A DNA stretch of 64,000 bases from Blumeriella jaapii (GCA_009599575.1 VWND01000004.1:922001-986000), one strand, 5' to 3'; positions 12,648 to 25,336 are shown, numbered from the stretch's first letter. The notes: generated by a model from the sequence alone, not told the origin. Numbers and translations are program-made.

Positions 12648-12943
12648 TATAACGATTCATTCTATTACTATTTCTCGTATTACCCCAGCAACTACGTATA
12701 GCTGCAAGCTTTTTAGCAACTACGTATAACTGCAAGCTTTCTGGTCTTCTGGTGGGTTTTTTATTAATTGTAGAAATTATTCATATATATAAAACTCTTT
12801 TTTTTTAGCAACTTCTGCTTTTTGTAGTTGTTGATTCTAAATGAATATTTTTGTTACAAAACTAAAGGCTCGTTTCTTATATTATATAAACTCGGCGACC
12901 AGTTGACTGATCTCCCAGCCCTCCGACTGATTAAATCGTCACA
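12648..12943 (+). repeat. Gyp1-b 3' LTR (296 bp)
   Basis: Starts TATAACGA and ends with the unmutated TCGTCACA. It carries the duplicated 25-bp sub-repeat like the 5' LTR. It has different RIP changes from the 5' LTR, so RIP acted after insertion. Confidence 0.94.
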
Positions 12944-12948
12944 ATTTT
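12944..12948. repeat. Gyp1-b right target-site duplication ATTTT
   Basis: Matches 6458-6462 exactly. Confidence 0.92.
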
Positions 12949-14745
12949 CGAGCTGCTCGCTATCGTATTTTTAATAAAAAAATATTTTGGTTTTTGCGAA
13001 AAAGAATATTAGCGAGCGTATTAATAATTTCCGACCGGTATATAATTGTAAAATAAAAATCGGCGAAAAACTCGGCCTATCGGGCTTATCGGGCCGAAAA
13101 ATCTTTGATTGTTATAAAATATTTTAAAGCGCGGTGATCGGTATATATATATACGTTTTTTTAAGCGTTTAATAATTCCGGCTTATAATTTTTGAAAAAG
13201 CGAAAAATAGCGAAAAGCTTTTTATTATAAATCGGATAATTAAATTCGGCGTCGATTATAATTTTGGAAAAAAAACCGACCGAATAATAAAAATTATTTT
13301 TTTGCAATTGCGATAATACGCCAATTATTATCTTATCAGAAAAATCGGTTTTCAAGCGCGTTTGCTTATAAAAGTCGTAATAGCACAAAATAAAAGCATT
13401 TAGCAAAGCTTTGCGCAATGTTTTTTATACGTTTTTCTGCTTTTTTTCGAATATAAAAAAAACGTTTTTGCTTATAAAAATAATAAAAAAGCGGCAAATA
13501 CGGCTATAGCCGGCTATAAAGCGTTTGTAAAAATTATAAAAGCTTAAAAAGTTTTGCACGCTTCGCATATTCGCTGTATATTATCAGTTTTTAATAATAA
13601 CGATTTTTTCCGGGTTTATTTTAATATTTTAAATGCTAATAACGAAGCTTAAAAATTTGGTTTTCGTAATATTAAATTCGCATTTTTTAATATCAGTCAG
13701 GCCGTGTTTTTTCAGAATCGACAAAATCTTTTTAACGTAAATTTTATGTTTTAAGTTATTCGCGGAGTAAATAAAAATATCGTTAAAATACGCCGAGCAA
13801 AAATTATCCAAATGTTTTATAAAAATATTATTAATAAAGCGTTAAAATATAACGGGCTTATTAATAAAACCGAACAAAAAAACTCTATATTTGTATATAT
13901 CGTATCGGATACGAAAACTGATTAGTTTTTCAAATTTTTCGAATATCCGGATTCGATTAAATATTTATTAAATATTAATTTTCGTAAACATTTTGATTTT
14001 AATAATTCGCGTTAGTATTTCGTTAATTAAAAACAAAAAATAAAAATTCTTTTTCGTAAAATCGTTAAATTTGCGATAATCGATATATAAGCGTATAAAG
14101 CCGTCTGACTTTTTAGTAAATAAAATCGGAGCGGCGAAAAAAATATTAAAAAGTTTAATAAAACTTTTATACAAATTATCGAAAATATAACTTTTGATTT
14201 TTGTAAATTGTTTATTCGTAAAACGTTTGAATAATTTTATAAAAAGCGTATTTTTCGTAATAAAATATATTTTGTGATTTATACCGAAGCGGCGAAAAGC
14301 GAACTTGTCGCTTTTTTATTTATAAAACAGTTTTTCGAATTTTAAATACTGAATTAAAAAAAGCTTTTTTATAAAAATTACGTTGTCGTTATATTTGGCT
14401 TGCAAAGCGTCGAAAACGAAAATGCTTTTTATTGCCGCGAATTATATAACTTTTTTAAATTCGGCGATTTTCGCACGGCGGAAACGTTTTTTATTTATAT
14501 TATATATAAAAGTAATAAACGTATAATCGTTGGATAATAATAATTTTTTTTTTTTTGCGATTCGTATTCGCTTTTCGTAACGTATTTGCAAAACGCTAAA
14601 TGCAAAAGCGGAAATACAACTAATATTACAATTAAAAGTAAAAAAGGTAGCAACTGGCCCGGTTAAAAAAACCGGCTTGGTCGGTTCAAAGCTGCTAACG
14701 AAAAACTTTTTTATTTTATGCAAATTGCTTTTAAAATTTCGCATA
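12949..14745 (-). pseudogene. Gyp2 reverse transcriptase and RNase H
   Basis: Minus-strand reading from about 14745 downward. A linker gives way to RT: K-K-S-D-G-F and Y-I-D-Y-R-K-F near 14120-14080, then the active-site box Y-F-N-D-I-F-I-Y-S near 13800-13760 (ancestral YLDD or similar). RNase H follows at 13418-13161, an open stretch with F-N-Y-P-I-Y-N-K-K-L-F-A-I. The stretch 12949-13160 is the RNase H-integrase connection. Gyp1-b then interrupts it and the integrase resumes at 6462. The RT is clearly different from Gyp1, Gyp3 and Gyp6. Confidence 0.85.
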
Positions 14746-16995
14746 AATATAAAAAGTTTATTAGCTTCAAAGCTTAAATAAGCTTTTTTAATTATTATAA
14801 AAATATTAGCAGAAATATATAAAGCTTTTATTGCGCTGTTTCGTTTATTTGTATTTTTTTAATATATATGCGATTGAGTATTTTAAGTTTTATTCGCTAA
14901 TTAAAATCGACGAACAATTGCTCGTTAAAATAAAAAATAACAAATATATCGAATAGCTATTTTATTTTGTTTTTTTCTTGGCTATACGCTTGCTTTAAAT
15001 CGTAATACTATAAAAATTTGCGATTAATAAAAACGTCGATAAAGCCCAGGTTTATAATTAAAAAAAAAAATTTATACAACGTCGATTAATCGTAAAAAAA
15101 AAAAGAGCAAAAAAAATAAGCTTTTCCGGCTCGCTATTATAACCGGTAAATATAATAAGCTTATGCAACCGAATAAAATTTATTCCGAAACGTTAAAAAA
15201 ATTAATACGTTAAAAAAGTTTTAATCGCATCGAAAATATTAGTTTTGCTATCGATATATGCAAATGTTTTAATATATAATTTATTGCGTGTTAATTTTAT
15301 AAAAATTAAAAACTGTCGCTTTTTTATTTAAAAGCGCTGATGAAATTTCAAATCTTTTTATAAATCGAATTTTTTGCTATAATAAAAATCTTTGCTACGG
15401 CTTAAAAGTTTTTTAACAGATCGTTTTGCTTTTCGTTAATAATTATTTCGGCGATTTTGCGATTAAGCTTGGCGTCGGAGCAAACGTTTGCGAAATAACC
15501 GGGCTTGCCGCAATTATAATAAGCGCTAAAAAAACGCGCAGCTAAGCGGAAAAAACCGAAAATAGCAAAAATAGCAGTTATACGCTCGTAAAAATCTTTG
15601 TTAAAAAAAAAAAAAACTGTGCGAGCAAAAAAAGCTGAAAAAATAAAACGTTATAAAGCTTTGAAAATACCGAAAATACGTCTAAAATTCTAATTAGCAA
15701 AAGCTATAGCAAAGGAAAAATAGCTTATGCGACGAACAAAAGCTATTTTTTTAATTCGGATATTACGTAATTTCTTATTCGCAACGGTCAAAAACTCGTT
15801 AAAACAGTATAATTATTATTTATTTTATACTTTTTTATTCGGAAATCGTATTTAAAAATAAAAATGATTTTTTCGTATATGTTTTTAAATTAACGGTTTT
15901 TAGCAATTTTGCTAATAACTGCGTAGCGGATAAATAAAAAACGAAAGTTATTATAAATTTAACCGTTGTTTATATAAAACTTATTATATTGCAATTTAAT
16001 AAATTAAACGCGGTTATAATTAAAAAAGCGTTGATTAAAAATGCGAAAAACGTTTCGAGCCGATTAGGCTTGGTTATAAAACTCGAGGTTCAAGTATTTT
16101 AAAATAATAGTTTTTGCTTTTTTAATAATGCATTTAAAATATGTTTTGGCTTAGTTTATACTTTGTATAAAATTCCTTAAGTATTTTTTAATAAACAATT
16201 TTATATTTATTTTTTATATATTATATTTAATTTTTTTTTAATAATCGTTAAAAGCGTAGCGAAAGTATTTAACCTTAGATAATTCGATTCGAAAAATAAC
16301 TGGGTCGAAAACGAAAAGATAATATTCGGGAATTAATTAAAAGTTTGCGGTAAAAGCGCGCGAAGCTCGAAGTAAAAAAAAGGCGTCGCGAGCGATATTA
16401 GCGAAAAAGGCTGGAAAACGAGCGGCGGCGATAATTTAAGCGATTTTGGGCGATCTGAAGCTGCTGGGCCGCAGTAAATTTTTCAGCGTTGGCAGATATA
16501 CTGGATAGTCGATTTAGAAATATTAAAATGTCAGCGTCGTACAACTCGACTTTAAATTCGATAATAAAACGAAAAAATCCAGCAAATAATTATGGTTCGG
16601 TAAAAAAATCGTAAAATAAAAATTCGCTGTCAAAATCGTCGAAAAAGCCTGAAACGAATAAAAATTCGAAAGCGCTAAAAGCGGAAGCAAAAGATAAAAA
16701 TGCTGATTCTAAGCCGAATCGTACGAATTGCGTTTGTTTTCGGATGCCGCGTCGACTTATAAAAAAAGCCTAAAATGTTGTAATATTAAAAAAAAGCGAT
16801 TCGAATTGCAAAAATAAATCGAATTAATAAAAAAGAAAAATTCCAGCTTTTTTTAAAAACAAAATTAATAAAAAAAAATTCTGATTAAAGCACCGATAAA
16901 TAAACGTCGGTACGAGCGGCTTAAAAAAAGTTCGAATTGCAAAAGCAAATCGAGTTTTTAATCGTAGATATAAAACTTTTTAGCGAAAGTTGTTT
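14746..16995 (-). pseudogene. Gyp2 gag with CCHC zinc knuckle, and protease region
   Basis: On the minus strand at about 15545-15480 the reading A-Y-Y-N-C-G-K-P-G-Y-F-A-N-V-C is a retroviral zinc knuckle (C-x2-C-x4-H-x4-C) whose first Cys and His are both Tyr, each explained by a single RIP transition. Upstream, at about 16560-16420, a well-preserved stretch includes F-L-N-R-L-S-S-I-S-A-N-A-E-K-F and then a glutamine-rich helix, likely the Gag N-terminal part. Between the knuckle and 14745 should lie the protease; I could not find its DSG motif. Gag would coat the RNA in virus-like particles. Stops and frameshifts prevent expression. Confidence 0.65.
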
Positions 16996-17007
16996 GGTTT
17001 TTTTTTA

Positions 17008-17294
17008 TATCACAGCTAGCTTAAGAATAATTAAAAAAATAATATAAATCAAAAAGTACGCATATAAATTAAAAGAAAAACACCGAGCTAGAATACTCAA
17101 GATCGCGAACTTTATATATAATAGATTGCGCTTATAAATCACGTAACTTAGCGCGAGGCCTAATGGCCGAGGTGGTCCGTGCCCAAACCTTAATCCAACA
17201 TCATCAGCATTCATACCACTGGCAACCATACCACTGGCAGCCATACCACTGGCAGCCATACCACTGGCAGCTACCACTAGCCAGGATCGTAACA
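17008..17294 (-). repeat. Gyp2 5' LTR
   Basis: Minus-strand start TGTTACGATCC at 17294. A TATATATAAAG box lies near 17118-17108 on the minus strand. The inner end, about TGTGATA at 17014-17008, is less certain. It holds four 15-bp tandem units (17212-17271) and keeps much more CpA and GC than the element interior. Five bases GACGT at 17295-17299 would be the target duplication. The matching 3' LTR should lie beyond Gyp1-a, left of the window. Confidence 0.75.
17212..17271. repeat. 15-bp tandem repeat, four units
   Basis: Unit CATACCACTGGCARC at 17212, 17227, 17242 and 17257. Only one base differs (unit 1 ends AAC). It sits in the U3 part of the Gyp2 LTR, where repeat units often vary in number between copies. 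RIP has not touched its CpA sites. Confidence 0.93.
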
Positions 17295-17317
17295 GACGTC
17301 GATTTCCGGCTGTTTTT

Positions 17318-17350
17318 ATTCGCGGTGCTTTTTTTGCTAACGACGCGAAT
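17318..17350. repeat. Imperfect palindrome near the Gyp2/Gyp3 boundary
   Basis: Arms ATTCGCGGTGC and GACGCGAAT with a T-rich loop; same motif as in Gyp1 and at 28614, 28677 and 30618. Confidence 0.65.
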
Positions 17351-18994
17351 AGTTTTTTTTCCGAATAAAAAGAGTTTCGAAAATATCGGCGCGCTTTTTT
17401 GCGTTTTTTGTTTTTATTTTTTCCGGAATCGTTTTTATAAATATAATAGATTTTTTATATTTAAATAATCGGTTATTTATTATTACGCTTTTGGTTTCGT
17501 TTTCGGATTCGTTTTCGATAATTAAAAATAAAAATCGTCGAATTATTTTAACTGTTTTAAAAATATTAATTGCTACCGCGTATATTTTTTCGAATTAAAC
17601 GAAAATAATATTAGCTTTTTCGTTTTTTTCGTCGTCGTAAATTTAAAATATCGAAATAACGTCGTTTTTTTTTTCGGTATAAAAATATCGTATTTAGCGA
17701 CGTTTAGTTTTTTATTTTAAAAAAAAAATCAGATTTAAAATTTCGCAACCGATTAAAACTTTTTTTAATAATTATATAATATCGTCGACCAATTTGCAAA
17801 CGGCTATAAAAAAACCTGTAAATCTGCGAGCTTTTAAGTTATTAATTTTTAAAGCTTACGTTTTAAAAATATAAGCGTTTAATACCCAGACTTTTTTTTT
17901 CGTAAAAATAATAGTTTCGAAAAAGCAAGCGAAATGCCGAAATAAAATAACACCGATGATTTTGCTAAAACGTATTTTTGAATATTTTTTTCTCGTTCAT
18001 TTAGCAAAAAGCGCAAAATTCGGTTTGTTATTTTTTTTTTGTTATTTCGAACTTTTTTTGCTCCGGCGAAAGCTTTTAAAGCGTTATCGTAATTCAGCAG
18101 AAATTTATCGTAATTAAGGTTTTTGCGAATAAATTTAATTTTAACAAAGCTTTCGTAATCGAATAAAAATTCGTTAACGTTTTTAATTATTATATCGAAT
18201 TGTTTTATAAATGTTTTTACAAAAGCTGCTTATTAATTTAAAATAACGGTATTATATATTTATTTAAATTCGAAAAAATTGCGTATAATAATTCCGTTCC
18301 AAAGTAAATTAAAAATAAATTTATTAAGTTTAACAACGCTTTGCTTAAAAAACGATATAATATCGATAAATTTATTAATTAAAAAAATATATTATATTTA
18401 TTAAAAAATAATTAAAAAAAAGTACGGAAATTATAAAGTATTTATATTTAAAAATTACGGGAATCCGTATGCTGTTTTTTTAATAAATTATAACTGTTTA
18501 GGCAGGCACCCGTTTAAAATAACGAAAAAGTAAATAATACAAAAAATAGCAAATAATAAAATGCATAAAAAATAATTTTCGTAAAATATGCGAGCAATAT
18601 AAATATATTAAATATACGGCTTAAACATATACAAAGCTTTTGTTTTAATAAATAAAAGTATAATTAAACAAAAAAAATATAATAAATATTTTAAATAATA
18701 TAAAAAAAAGTTTTAAAAATAAATAATATATATAAAACAAAATAATTAAATTGTATATAAGCAAAGCAAAACAAAAACAATAAAATAATATATAATAAAA
18801 AGGAAAACAATAAATAACAAAAATAATAAAACAGTTAATAAACAATTTCATAATTTTTTTTTTTTCGGTTATAAATAAAATCACGATTTAAATTATGCTT
18901 TTAGCAGCGGAATTATCGTTCGGTTGTTTTCAGATCTTTTCAAAAGGTTTTTCTTTTTTAAAAATATAATCGCTTTAATCGGAATCGTCGTCGG

Positions 18995-18999
18995 ATTCG
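18995..18999. repeat. Cop1-a left target-site duplication ATTCG
   Basis: Identical to 27232-27236 on the other side of the element. Confidence 0.92.
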
Positions 19000-19301
19000 T
19001 GTTGCGCTATATTTACATTCCTTTATTTCCTTTTATTTCTTTTGTTCCAGATTTATTTTTCCTGTACGCTTTCAGTAGTTAGATGTTCCTGGAGCTCGGA
19101 AAGGCTCGTAGTCACGTAATAACGAGCCTTTTCGGAAACTAGTTTTTCCGAGCGAATAACTAAGCGAGCCCGAACCTTTCGTTTTCTGCGAAAAGCTCGC
19201 CAGTCAGATTTAAAATAATACAAGTAATATTTTACTGCATACAATTCATCCGTCCCAGCCTCCGGTAAAGGTTTCTACCGATTATTCGGTTATATACGAC
19301 A
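19000..19301 (+). repeat. Cop1-a 5' LTR (302 bp)
   Basis: Starts TGTTGCGC, ends ATACGACA (ancestral GCACGACA as in the 3' LTR). The sequence directly downstream, GTTATAAGCCCCGGAGCC at 19302-19319, occupies the primer-binding site; copia elements typically have a TATCAGAGCC-like site here, and this could be a RIP derivative. It aligns with the LTRs at 26930-27231 and 62027-62327. Confidence 0.93.
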
Positions 19302-21230
19302 GTTATAAGCCCCGGAGCCAATTAATAAGCTTTTTTTGCAATGCATACGCTAAAAGACTCGTTAGAAGCTTTTACCGGTCAATCTATTCGAATTATCAAA
19401 AGATTTCGTAAGAAATTATATTTTGCAAAGTTTTTCTTATTTAGCAAAAGGCTACGAATCGATAAAAGGCTATTAAAAGTGCGGAAAGTATTAATTTTTC
19501 GATTTTTTTAATTTATAAATCTTATTTTTATTTTTCTACTTTTTTCAATCCAGTTAATCGACTTTTTATAACGAAAATAATATATCGGCTTTTACGAAAA
19601 AGAAAGTTTTTTTTTACGATTTAAAATCGTAAATCTTTTAGTTGAAAGCGTATAAATTTCATCGATTAAGAATTTTTTTTTTCGATTACACCGATTTTAA
19701 CCTTTCATTTCGCTTTTTTATTAATAAACGATCACAAAAACAATTTTTATATTAATTTATCGATCAAAAAAATAAAAAGCGCTAAGTAAACTACGATCGA
19801 AAATGCGCCGAATACAACGGCATAACCGAAGCAGAAAAAGCCGCCGTTACGATTGATAATCTTTTCGACAGACTTCGACCAGCCAATTTGATTTTCGACG
19901 ATTTAAAAAATAAAATCGATTATTTTTCGAAAAACTATTTAAAAAAGTTTAAAAAATGACAAAAGTACGTTATTGCTTATTAAAAGTTGCTCGACTAAGT
20001 TTTTTTAATTATAAAAATCAGTTTAATAAACTTTGCAATTGCTTAATCGGAAATTAACGTTATTAATAATAAAAAAGCGTACGCCATTTTTTATATTAAT
20101 TTGCAAAAAGATTTTTTAATAAATAGAAATATGCGTAAAATCAAAAATTTATATTATAAAAGAAAATAAAAGTTATTTTAAGCATTCGTTCGTATTTTGA
20201 AAAAAAATATTATTTTTGTATATTTTTCCGTGGTTAGTTTCGTCAAATCTAATTATAAAAATATTTTTCGTAAAGCGTACAGCGAAAAAGTAAATATAAC
20301 CGAATAAATAAAAAAATAACAAACCGCTTATAAAACAGCTGTCGAATATAAGATTTTTAATATAAATAGCCGCTACGCTGCCATCGATTTTCTCGACGCA
20401 ATCGCCGCATATATTAATCCATAATAAACGAACGGCAAAAAGACTAAGTATTTGAAAAACGAATTTGCTGGCTTTTTTATAAAAAAAACCTTAATAAAAT
20501 TGAATTTTATAATTTTTTCTTTTAAAAATAATCGAGAATTCGATAATTCAGGCCGAAAAGTCGGAGTTTTCGCCATTTTCTTTTTCGATTTTGAAAACAA
20601 CGATACTTCGAAAAATCGTAAAAAAAAAAAAAAAAAAAAAAGCAAAAAAAAAAAAAAAAAAAAAAAAAGAGTATAACTGCTTATGCGATATTTCCAAAAA
20701 GCGCTATTTTTATTTTTCAATCGATTATAAAAAGCTTTTGTACGCAATAAATAATCGTCGTAAAAAAAAACTTTTTTTTCAATTTTTTAAATAGGCAGAA
20801 AATCGCTGAAATGCGAAAAAAGCTGTTTTTCAATTACAAAAAGGCTTTGAAAGCTTTGAATAAAAAAAGTATTTAAATGGTTGCAATTAATAAAATTTTT
20901 AAAATCTTAATAACTAAGCCAAAACAGATTTCAAAATTAATTTTTAAAAACGATCAAAAGGAGTTTTTTACCGTAACTTTCTGTTTTTTTTGCTTTAATG
21001 CGATTAAAAAGCATTTCGGAATTAACGTTTTAGTTTTGAAATTTGATTAATATTATTTTTTAAACAAAAATATATTTTTTAATAATTGTTCTGAAATTTA
21101 TTTAATAAACGACAAAAACCTTTTTATCGAAGGATTTTATAAAAAGATTAATAATCTTATTAATAGCGTTTATACAAGTATATAAAGTTTTTTAATCGTC
21201 GGAAAAAAAAGTCGTTTGATAAAAAAGGTT
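19302..21230 (+). pseudogene. Cop1-a gag
   Basis: Coding-like stretches on the plus strand at about 19810-19990 (A-E-K-A-A-V-T-I-D-N-L-F-D-R-L-R then a D-D-L-K-N-K-I-D-Y-F run), typical of the helical Gag of copia elements, and again at 20340-20600. An A-tract interrupted by one GC occupies about 20621-20668 and would encode a lysine run. No clear zinc knuckle was found. Gag limits are approximate and stops are frequent. Confidence 0.55.
20621..20668. repeat. A-tract, about 48 bp
   Basis: Two runs of A separated by GC. RIP does not make A from C on this strand, so it may be a G-to-A product of a purine-rich stretch or slippage. Confidence 0.8.
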
Positions 21231-24200
21231 TTTCGTAAAAAAAATAAAAAGCTTTGAAATATAATTTTTAATAACGTGGCGTTCGTTTCAGATTTTACTA
21301 CTAATATTATTTCCGCTAGTTTTTTGGCTAAAAAAGGTTATTAGTTTCAAAAGTTAAATAATATTTTTTGTTTTGAAAGTTTTAAAAGCTTTATTTTAAA
21401 ACGTTAATATTAAACGATCGCCGATTTTTGTATATTTAAATATATCAAAATTAATTGCTTTTTTTGTTCGCATTTTCCACGTAATAATTTAAACTTTTTA
21501 AAACGTAATTCGCCCGGCTTAATAATTTATACAATTCCGAAACTTTATACGCGTTATAAATTTAAAAAAAACAGCGTGTTTACGTACGATCGGAATAATA
21601 ATGCGCGCTTATAATATTTTCGTTCGGGCTATTTAAATAAAAACGCGTTCGAAAAGCTGGTCGAAAATATTCGTAAAGTAAAAATCAAAAGCTTAATCAG
21701 AATAAAATGCGAAAAATATACTATTACGTATTTAAAGCAAATGATTTTAAAAGCAATATCAGAAAACAAATTTTTTAAGCTTTTTTTTTGCATCGGCTAA
21801 AACTTTTACGATTATTTCAAAAATCGTAAAAAAGCTTATAACGGTTCGACGTAAATGTTTTTAATAAAAAACGAATATAATAAAAAGATTTAAATTTTCG
21901 TTATTAAAACGAAAAAATATAAAAATCGTTTTAAACCGTTTTCAAACGTTCGACGCATAAATAAAACGCTAATATAATTTTTTCATTTGCAAAATTCGAT
22001 AAAATAACGAATCGTCGGTAATTTCAAAACAAGAAAATATTATTTCGAAGTATTAAAAATAAACGAAGCGCGAAAGTATCGATCTGGAATTGATTTTATT
22101 TTACGTATATTAGCTAAATAGCTCGATCGAACGAGCAAAAAAGAAGATAATTAAACGTTCGATAAAAATAAAAATTAAAGCGGGATTTTCAATTTTTTTT
22201 TGGTCCGAAACGATAAAAACAGCAGCGTATTTATATAATATATCGCCGTTTGCGAAAAAACAATTTAAGTTTTTAAATAAAGTTTTGCACAGCTGGTTTA
22301 AGCAATATTTCCGGTATTACGACCCTGCTATTATAAAAGCGCGTACGGCCGATTTTTAAACCAAATTAAAATAAAATTTATATATACGAAGCTCGTACGT
22401 ATCCAATAATAAAAAATCGGAAGGCTATAAAATATAAAAAAAAATTTAAAATTTTTTCGAAAAAATATATCGGATATTTAATTAAATATAACGCTTTTAA
22501 TATTTACAAAATCTAAATGTTTTAGCTAATGCGTATAATTACGAGCCGAAACGTAGTATTTAACGAATCCAAGTTTTATTTTTCGAAAGCTGAAAATCCA
22601 AGTTTTATAACTAAACTAAAGTTTTAAAAACCCGTAGAGTTTATCGAAAACGCGGAAAACGAAAAAGCTTAAAACGCTAAGTATTAAATATTAGCGGGCG
22701 GTTTTAATAGCGGCGCAAACCAGCAAAATTCGGTATATTAAAAAAAAATAATACAAAAAAAAACTATTATTATAAAACGAGCAATTTCCAAATTTTATAA
22801 AAGAAAATAAAAGTTTTTTTTTCATCGGAGCCGCTATTAAAATCAAGACCGATTTCAGGCCTTTTTAATAAACTTCTAAAGCTTACGAAAAAAAAAAAGG
22901 ATATTTTAATACTAATAGATTTAAATATTTTAAAAAATAAAGCCAAATTTTCGGAAATAAAAGATTTAATAAAAATCGAAATAATCGAGCCTTTTTTTAC
23001 GATCGATTCAAACGTTTAAAGCTCGGGGATAATAGTTTTTTATAAAAGCCTTTTCGATAAAGCTATTACCGATCAGTTTTAATTTTCAAAATTAATTATT
23101 AGTCGGAAATATGCAAAGCATATTTGAAATATTTTAACCGACGCGATAAAAGCGTTAAAAAGTTATAAAAATTTAAAAAAAAATAACAGATTAGTAAAGT
23201 TTATTATTGCAAAATAAAATAAAACAGAGCAAAGCTTTAGAAGGTTTTTCGGCGCGGATATAAAAATGGCTTTATACGAAAAAACGCGCAATTTAATTTT
23301 TTAAATTATAATTAAAAGCTATCGTCCGGCAAATTAAACGCCAGATCGATTTAAAATAAAACAGCTATCTGAACGCTTGCTTTTGAAAGCTTTTTCAAAG
23401 CTGATTACTAAAAAAAAGGCACTATTTAAAAAAAATAAAAAAAACAAATCGAAGTTTCCGATAAGCGATAAAAAGCAGCTGATTTTAAAAACTGCTAAAC
23501 GAAATCGTACAAATTTTATTTTACACTGGCCGGATAAACCGGAAATATACGCCACGGTATGCGAAATTTTTTAATCAATAGCTTTATTTACTAAACAACA
23601 GATCGACGAATTTGTTTATACGTTTTAAACAAACGAGCCGATTTAAATAAATAAAAAAAACTTTTAAATTGTCTACGCAATAATAGCGGCTTTAATAAAA
23701 AGAAAATCGGTAAAAAATATTTAATTTTCCGATTAAAAACAATATCGAAACAATCTGCCGAAAGCTTTAAAAAACTAGAACGAATTAAAAAACCATTAAA
23801 TAAAAAAGCAGTTCAGAAAAAAAGCAAAAACCGAAATTAAAAATTTAAAAATTAAAAAATGCTAAAAAATTATTAAAAAAAATGAAATTATAAAATTTAT
23901 TTTATTTAAATAAGTTTTCATATATAAAACAAATAGCTCAGGCGAATTGCAACGGTGTAAATCGAAATTAATTGTAAAAAATTTTTTTCAAAACGAAGCT
24001 TTAATTTTTTTTATATACGCAGCTATATTCGCAGCCCGTTTTTTCCGAACGGTTATAACGCTAGCGGCTTATTTCGATTTGGAAATTAAGCAATTCGATA
24101 TAATTAATATATTTGTTAATATAAAACGAAATTTTAAAAATAAATTAATTACGTACTATTTGCCTAATGGATTTAAATAATCAAATATAATAATACAGCT

Positions 24201-25336
24201 AGACCGAGCTTTATATAAATTGAAAGACTTTTTAGTTTTATAATACGGCGAATTCGCTAATATTTTGAAAAAGCTAAAGCTCGAATTAATAAGCGAAAAG
24301 CTTTGTATATTCGTTAACGAAATGCGAAACGTATACGTAGCGTTTTACGTCGACGATATTTAAATTTTATATCACGCTTTTTATTCGTTAAAAGCCGACG
24401 AAATTATTTTCGGTTTAAAAAAAGCTTACGAGCTTATAAGTATAAAAAATCTGAATTATTTTTTCGAAATCCGTATTTTACGAAACAAATAAAAAAAAAA
24501 GTTTTTTTGCTTTACGACTCGTATATCGAAAAAATCGCTACGAAATTTAATATATGTAAAAAGCGTTTTTCAAATACGCTTTTTTTAATTTGCGAATTTG
24601 TTAAAAACCCAGGCGTAGCCACGCTTTCGCAAATTAAAAAATATTAAAAAAAGGTCGGTTTAATTTTATACACGGCCATTATGCTTCGATCCGACGTAGC
24701 TTTCGCAATCTTTCAGCTTTTTTACTTTTTTATTAATTTAAATTTCTAATATTTCGAAACAGTTAATTAAACGCTTCGATATTTTTATAAAACGAGGTTT
24801 TTAAAAATCGTTTATAATCGAAAAAAGCGAAAAAACCAATTAATAATTTCCACCGACGCTTTTTTCGCCGACGATTTAAAAATTCGGAAATTTTTTTAAG
24901 GTTATATTTTTTTTCTTTTCGAAAATGCTATTTTATAAAAAGCTGTACGATAAAATACAATTATTTTTTTTTTATTAAAACGGAATTATTTGCTTATATA
25001 ACGACCGTAAAAAAGATAATAATATTTCAACGTTTTTTTAAAAAGCTTCGATTCGATATTATTTTTAAATAAAACGTATATTACGATAATTAGCAAACGA
25101 TTAAATTAATCGTAAAAAACAAAATTTTTTTTTTTACGAAGCTTCGCTACGTCGATATAAGCAATATATGAATTCGCTAAAAATATTAAAATAAAAAGTT
25201 TAAAATTATATATTTTTTAATAAATAAAATATACGCAGACGGTTTTATTAAAAATTTGATCCGATAAAAGTACGAAAGTTTCGTTAAACTTTTTAATTTA
25301 CGGGATTTTCGAAGCTTTATCGAAAAGCTCGATTAA
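21231..25336 (+). pseudogene. Cop1-a pol (protease-integrase-RT-RNase H)
   Basis: Protease-like segment near 21270-21340 (F-V-S-D-F-T-T-N). A GAG-pre-integrase zinc region lies near 21590-21740, with C-E-K at its end. The integrase core follows at about 21780-22300, and a conserved tail near 22460-22600 includes Y-I-G-Y-L-I-K-Y and T-S-R-N-V-V-F-N-E. RT is at about 23940-24500: L-A-A-Y-F-D-L-E-I-K-Q-F-D is a near-perfect copia RT motif, and Y-V-D-D-I at 24348-24362 is an intact catalytic box. RNase H ends with K-N-L-I-R, then a stop at 25334-25336. That stop is at the same place in Cop1-b, so it is probably the natural end. Stops elsewhere kill the frame. Confidence 0.88.

Larger units (their letters stand above)
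6463..12943 (+). mobile_element. Gyp1-b: complete Ty3/gypsy chromovirus (6481 bp)
   Basis: A full-length element bounded by 296-bp LTRs and a perfect 5-bp target duplication (ATTTT). It inserted into the minus-strand element Gyp2 between its RNase H and integrase domains. Internal order is leader, gag, protease, RT, RNase H, integrase, chromodomain. It serves as the reference copy for the family because it keeps more ancestral CpA and TpG sites than Gyp1-a, but it is still dead through many RIP stops. Chromovirus integrases carry a chromodomain thought to guide insertion toward heterochromatin; that is family knowledge, and the nested setting agrees with it. Confidence 0.96.
17295..18999 (-). 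pseudogene. Gyp3 3' region with unrecognised coding-like stretch
   Basis: Minus-strand continuation of Gyp3 after the Cop1-a insertion: S-E-S-D-D-D-S-D continues the acidic tail of the integrase frame at 27237. After about 18900 follow some 350 bases of extreme AT. At about 18290-17850 the minus strand has a long, lightly broken frame (for example F-I-K-Q-F-D-I-I-I-K-N-V-N-E and later N-Y-D-N-A-L-K-A-F-A-G-A-K-K). I do not recognise it; it could be an extra Gyp3 gene or another buried element. No copy of the Gyp3 LTR is found here, which agrees with its 3' end being left of the window. Confidence 0.5.

Noticed and set aside
17160..17190. A tRNA or SINE from the A-box-like TGGCCGAGGTGG
   Set aside because: No B box or cloverleaf can be formed; it lies in an LTR.
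17212..17271. CRISPR array
   Set aside because: Units are contiguous without spacers and lie in a retrotransposon LTR of a eukaryote.
18500..18530. GGCACCCGTTTAAA as part of a second Gyp3 LTR
   Set aside because: The similarity to 34137-34150 is short and in the opposite orientation.
20452..20794. Lysine-rich ORFs at 20452-20794 on both strands
   Set aside because: They arise from the A-tract at 20621-20668.
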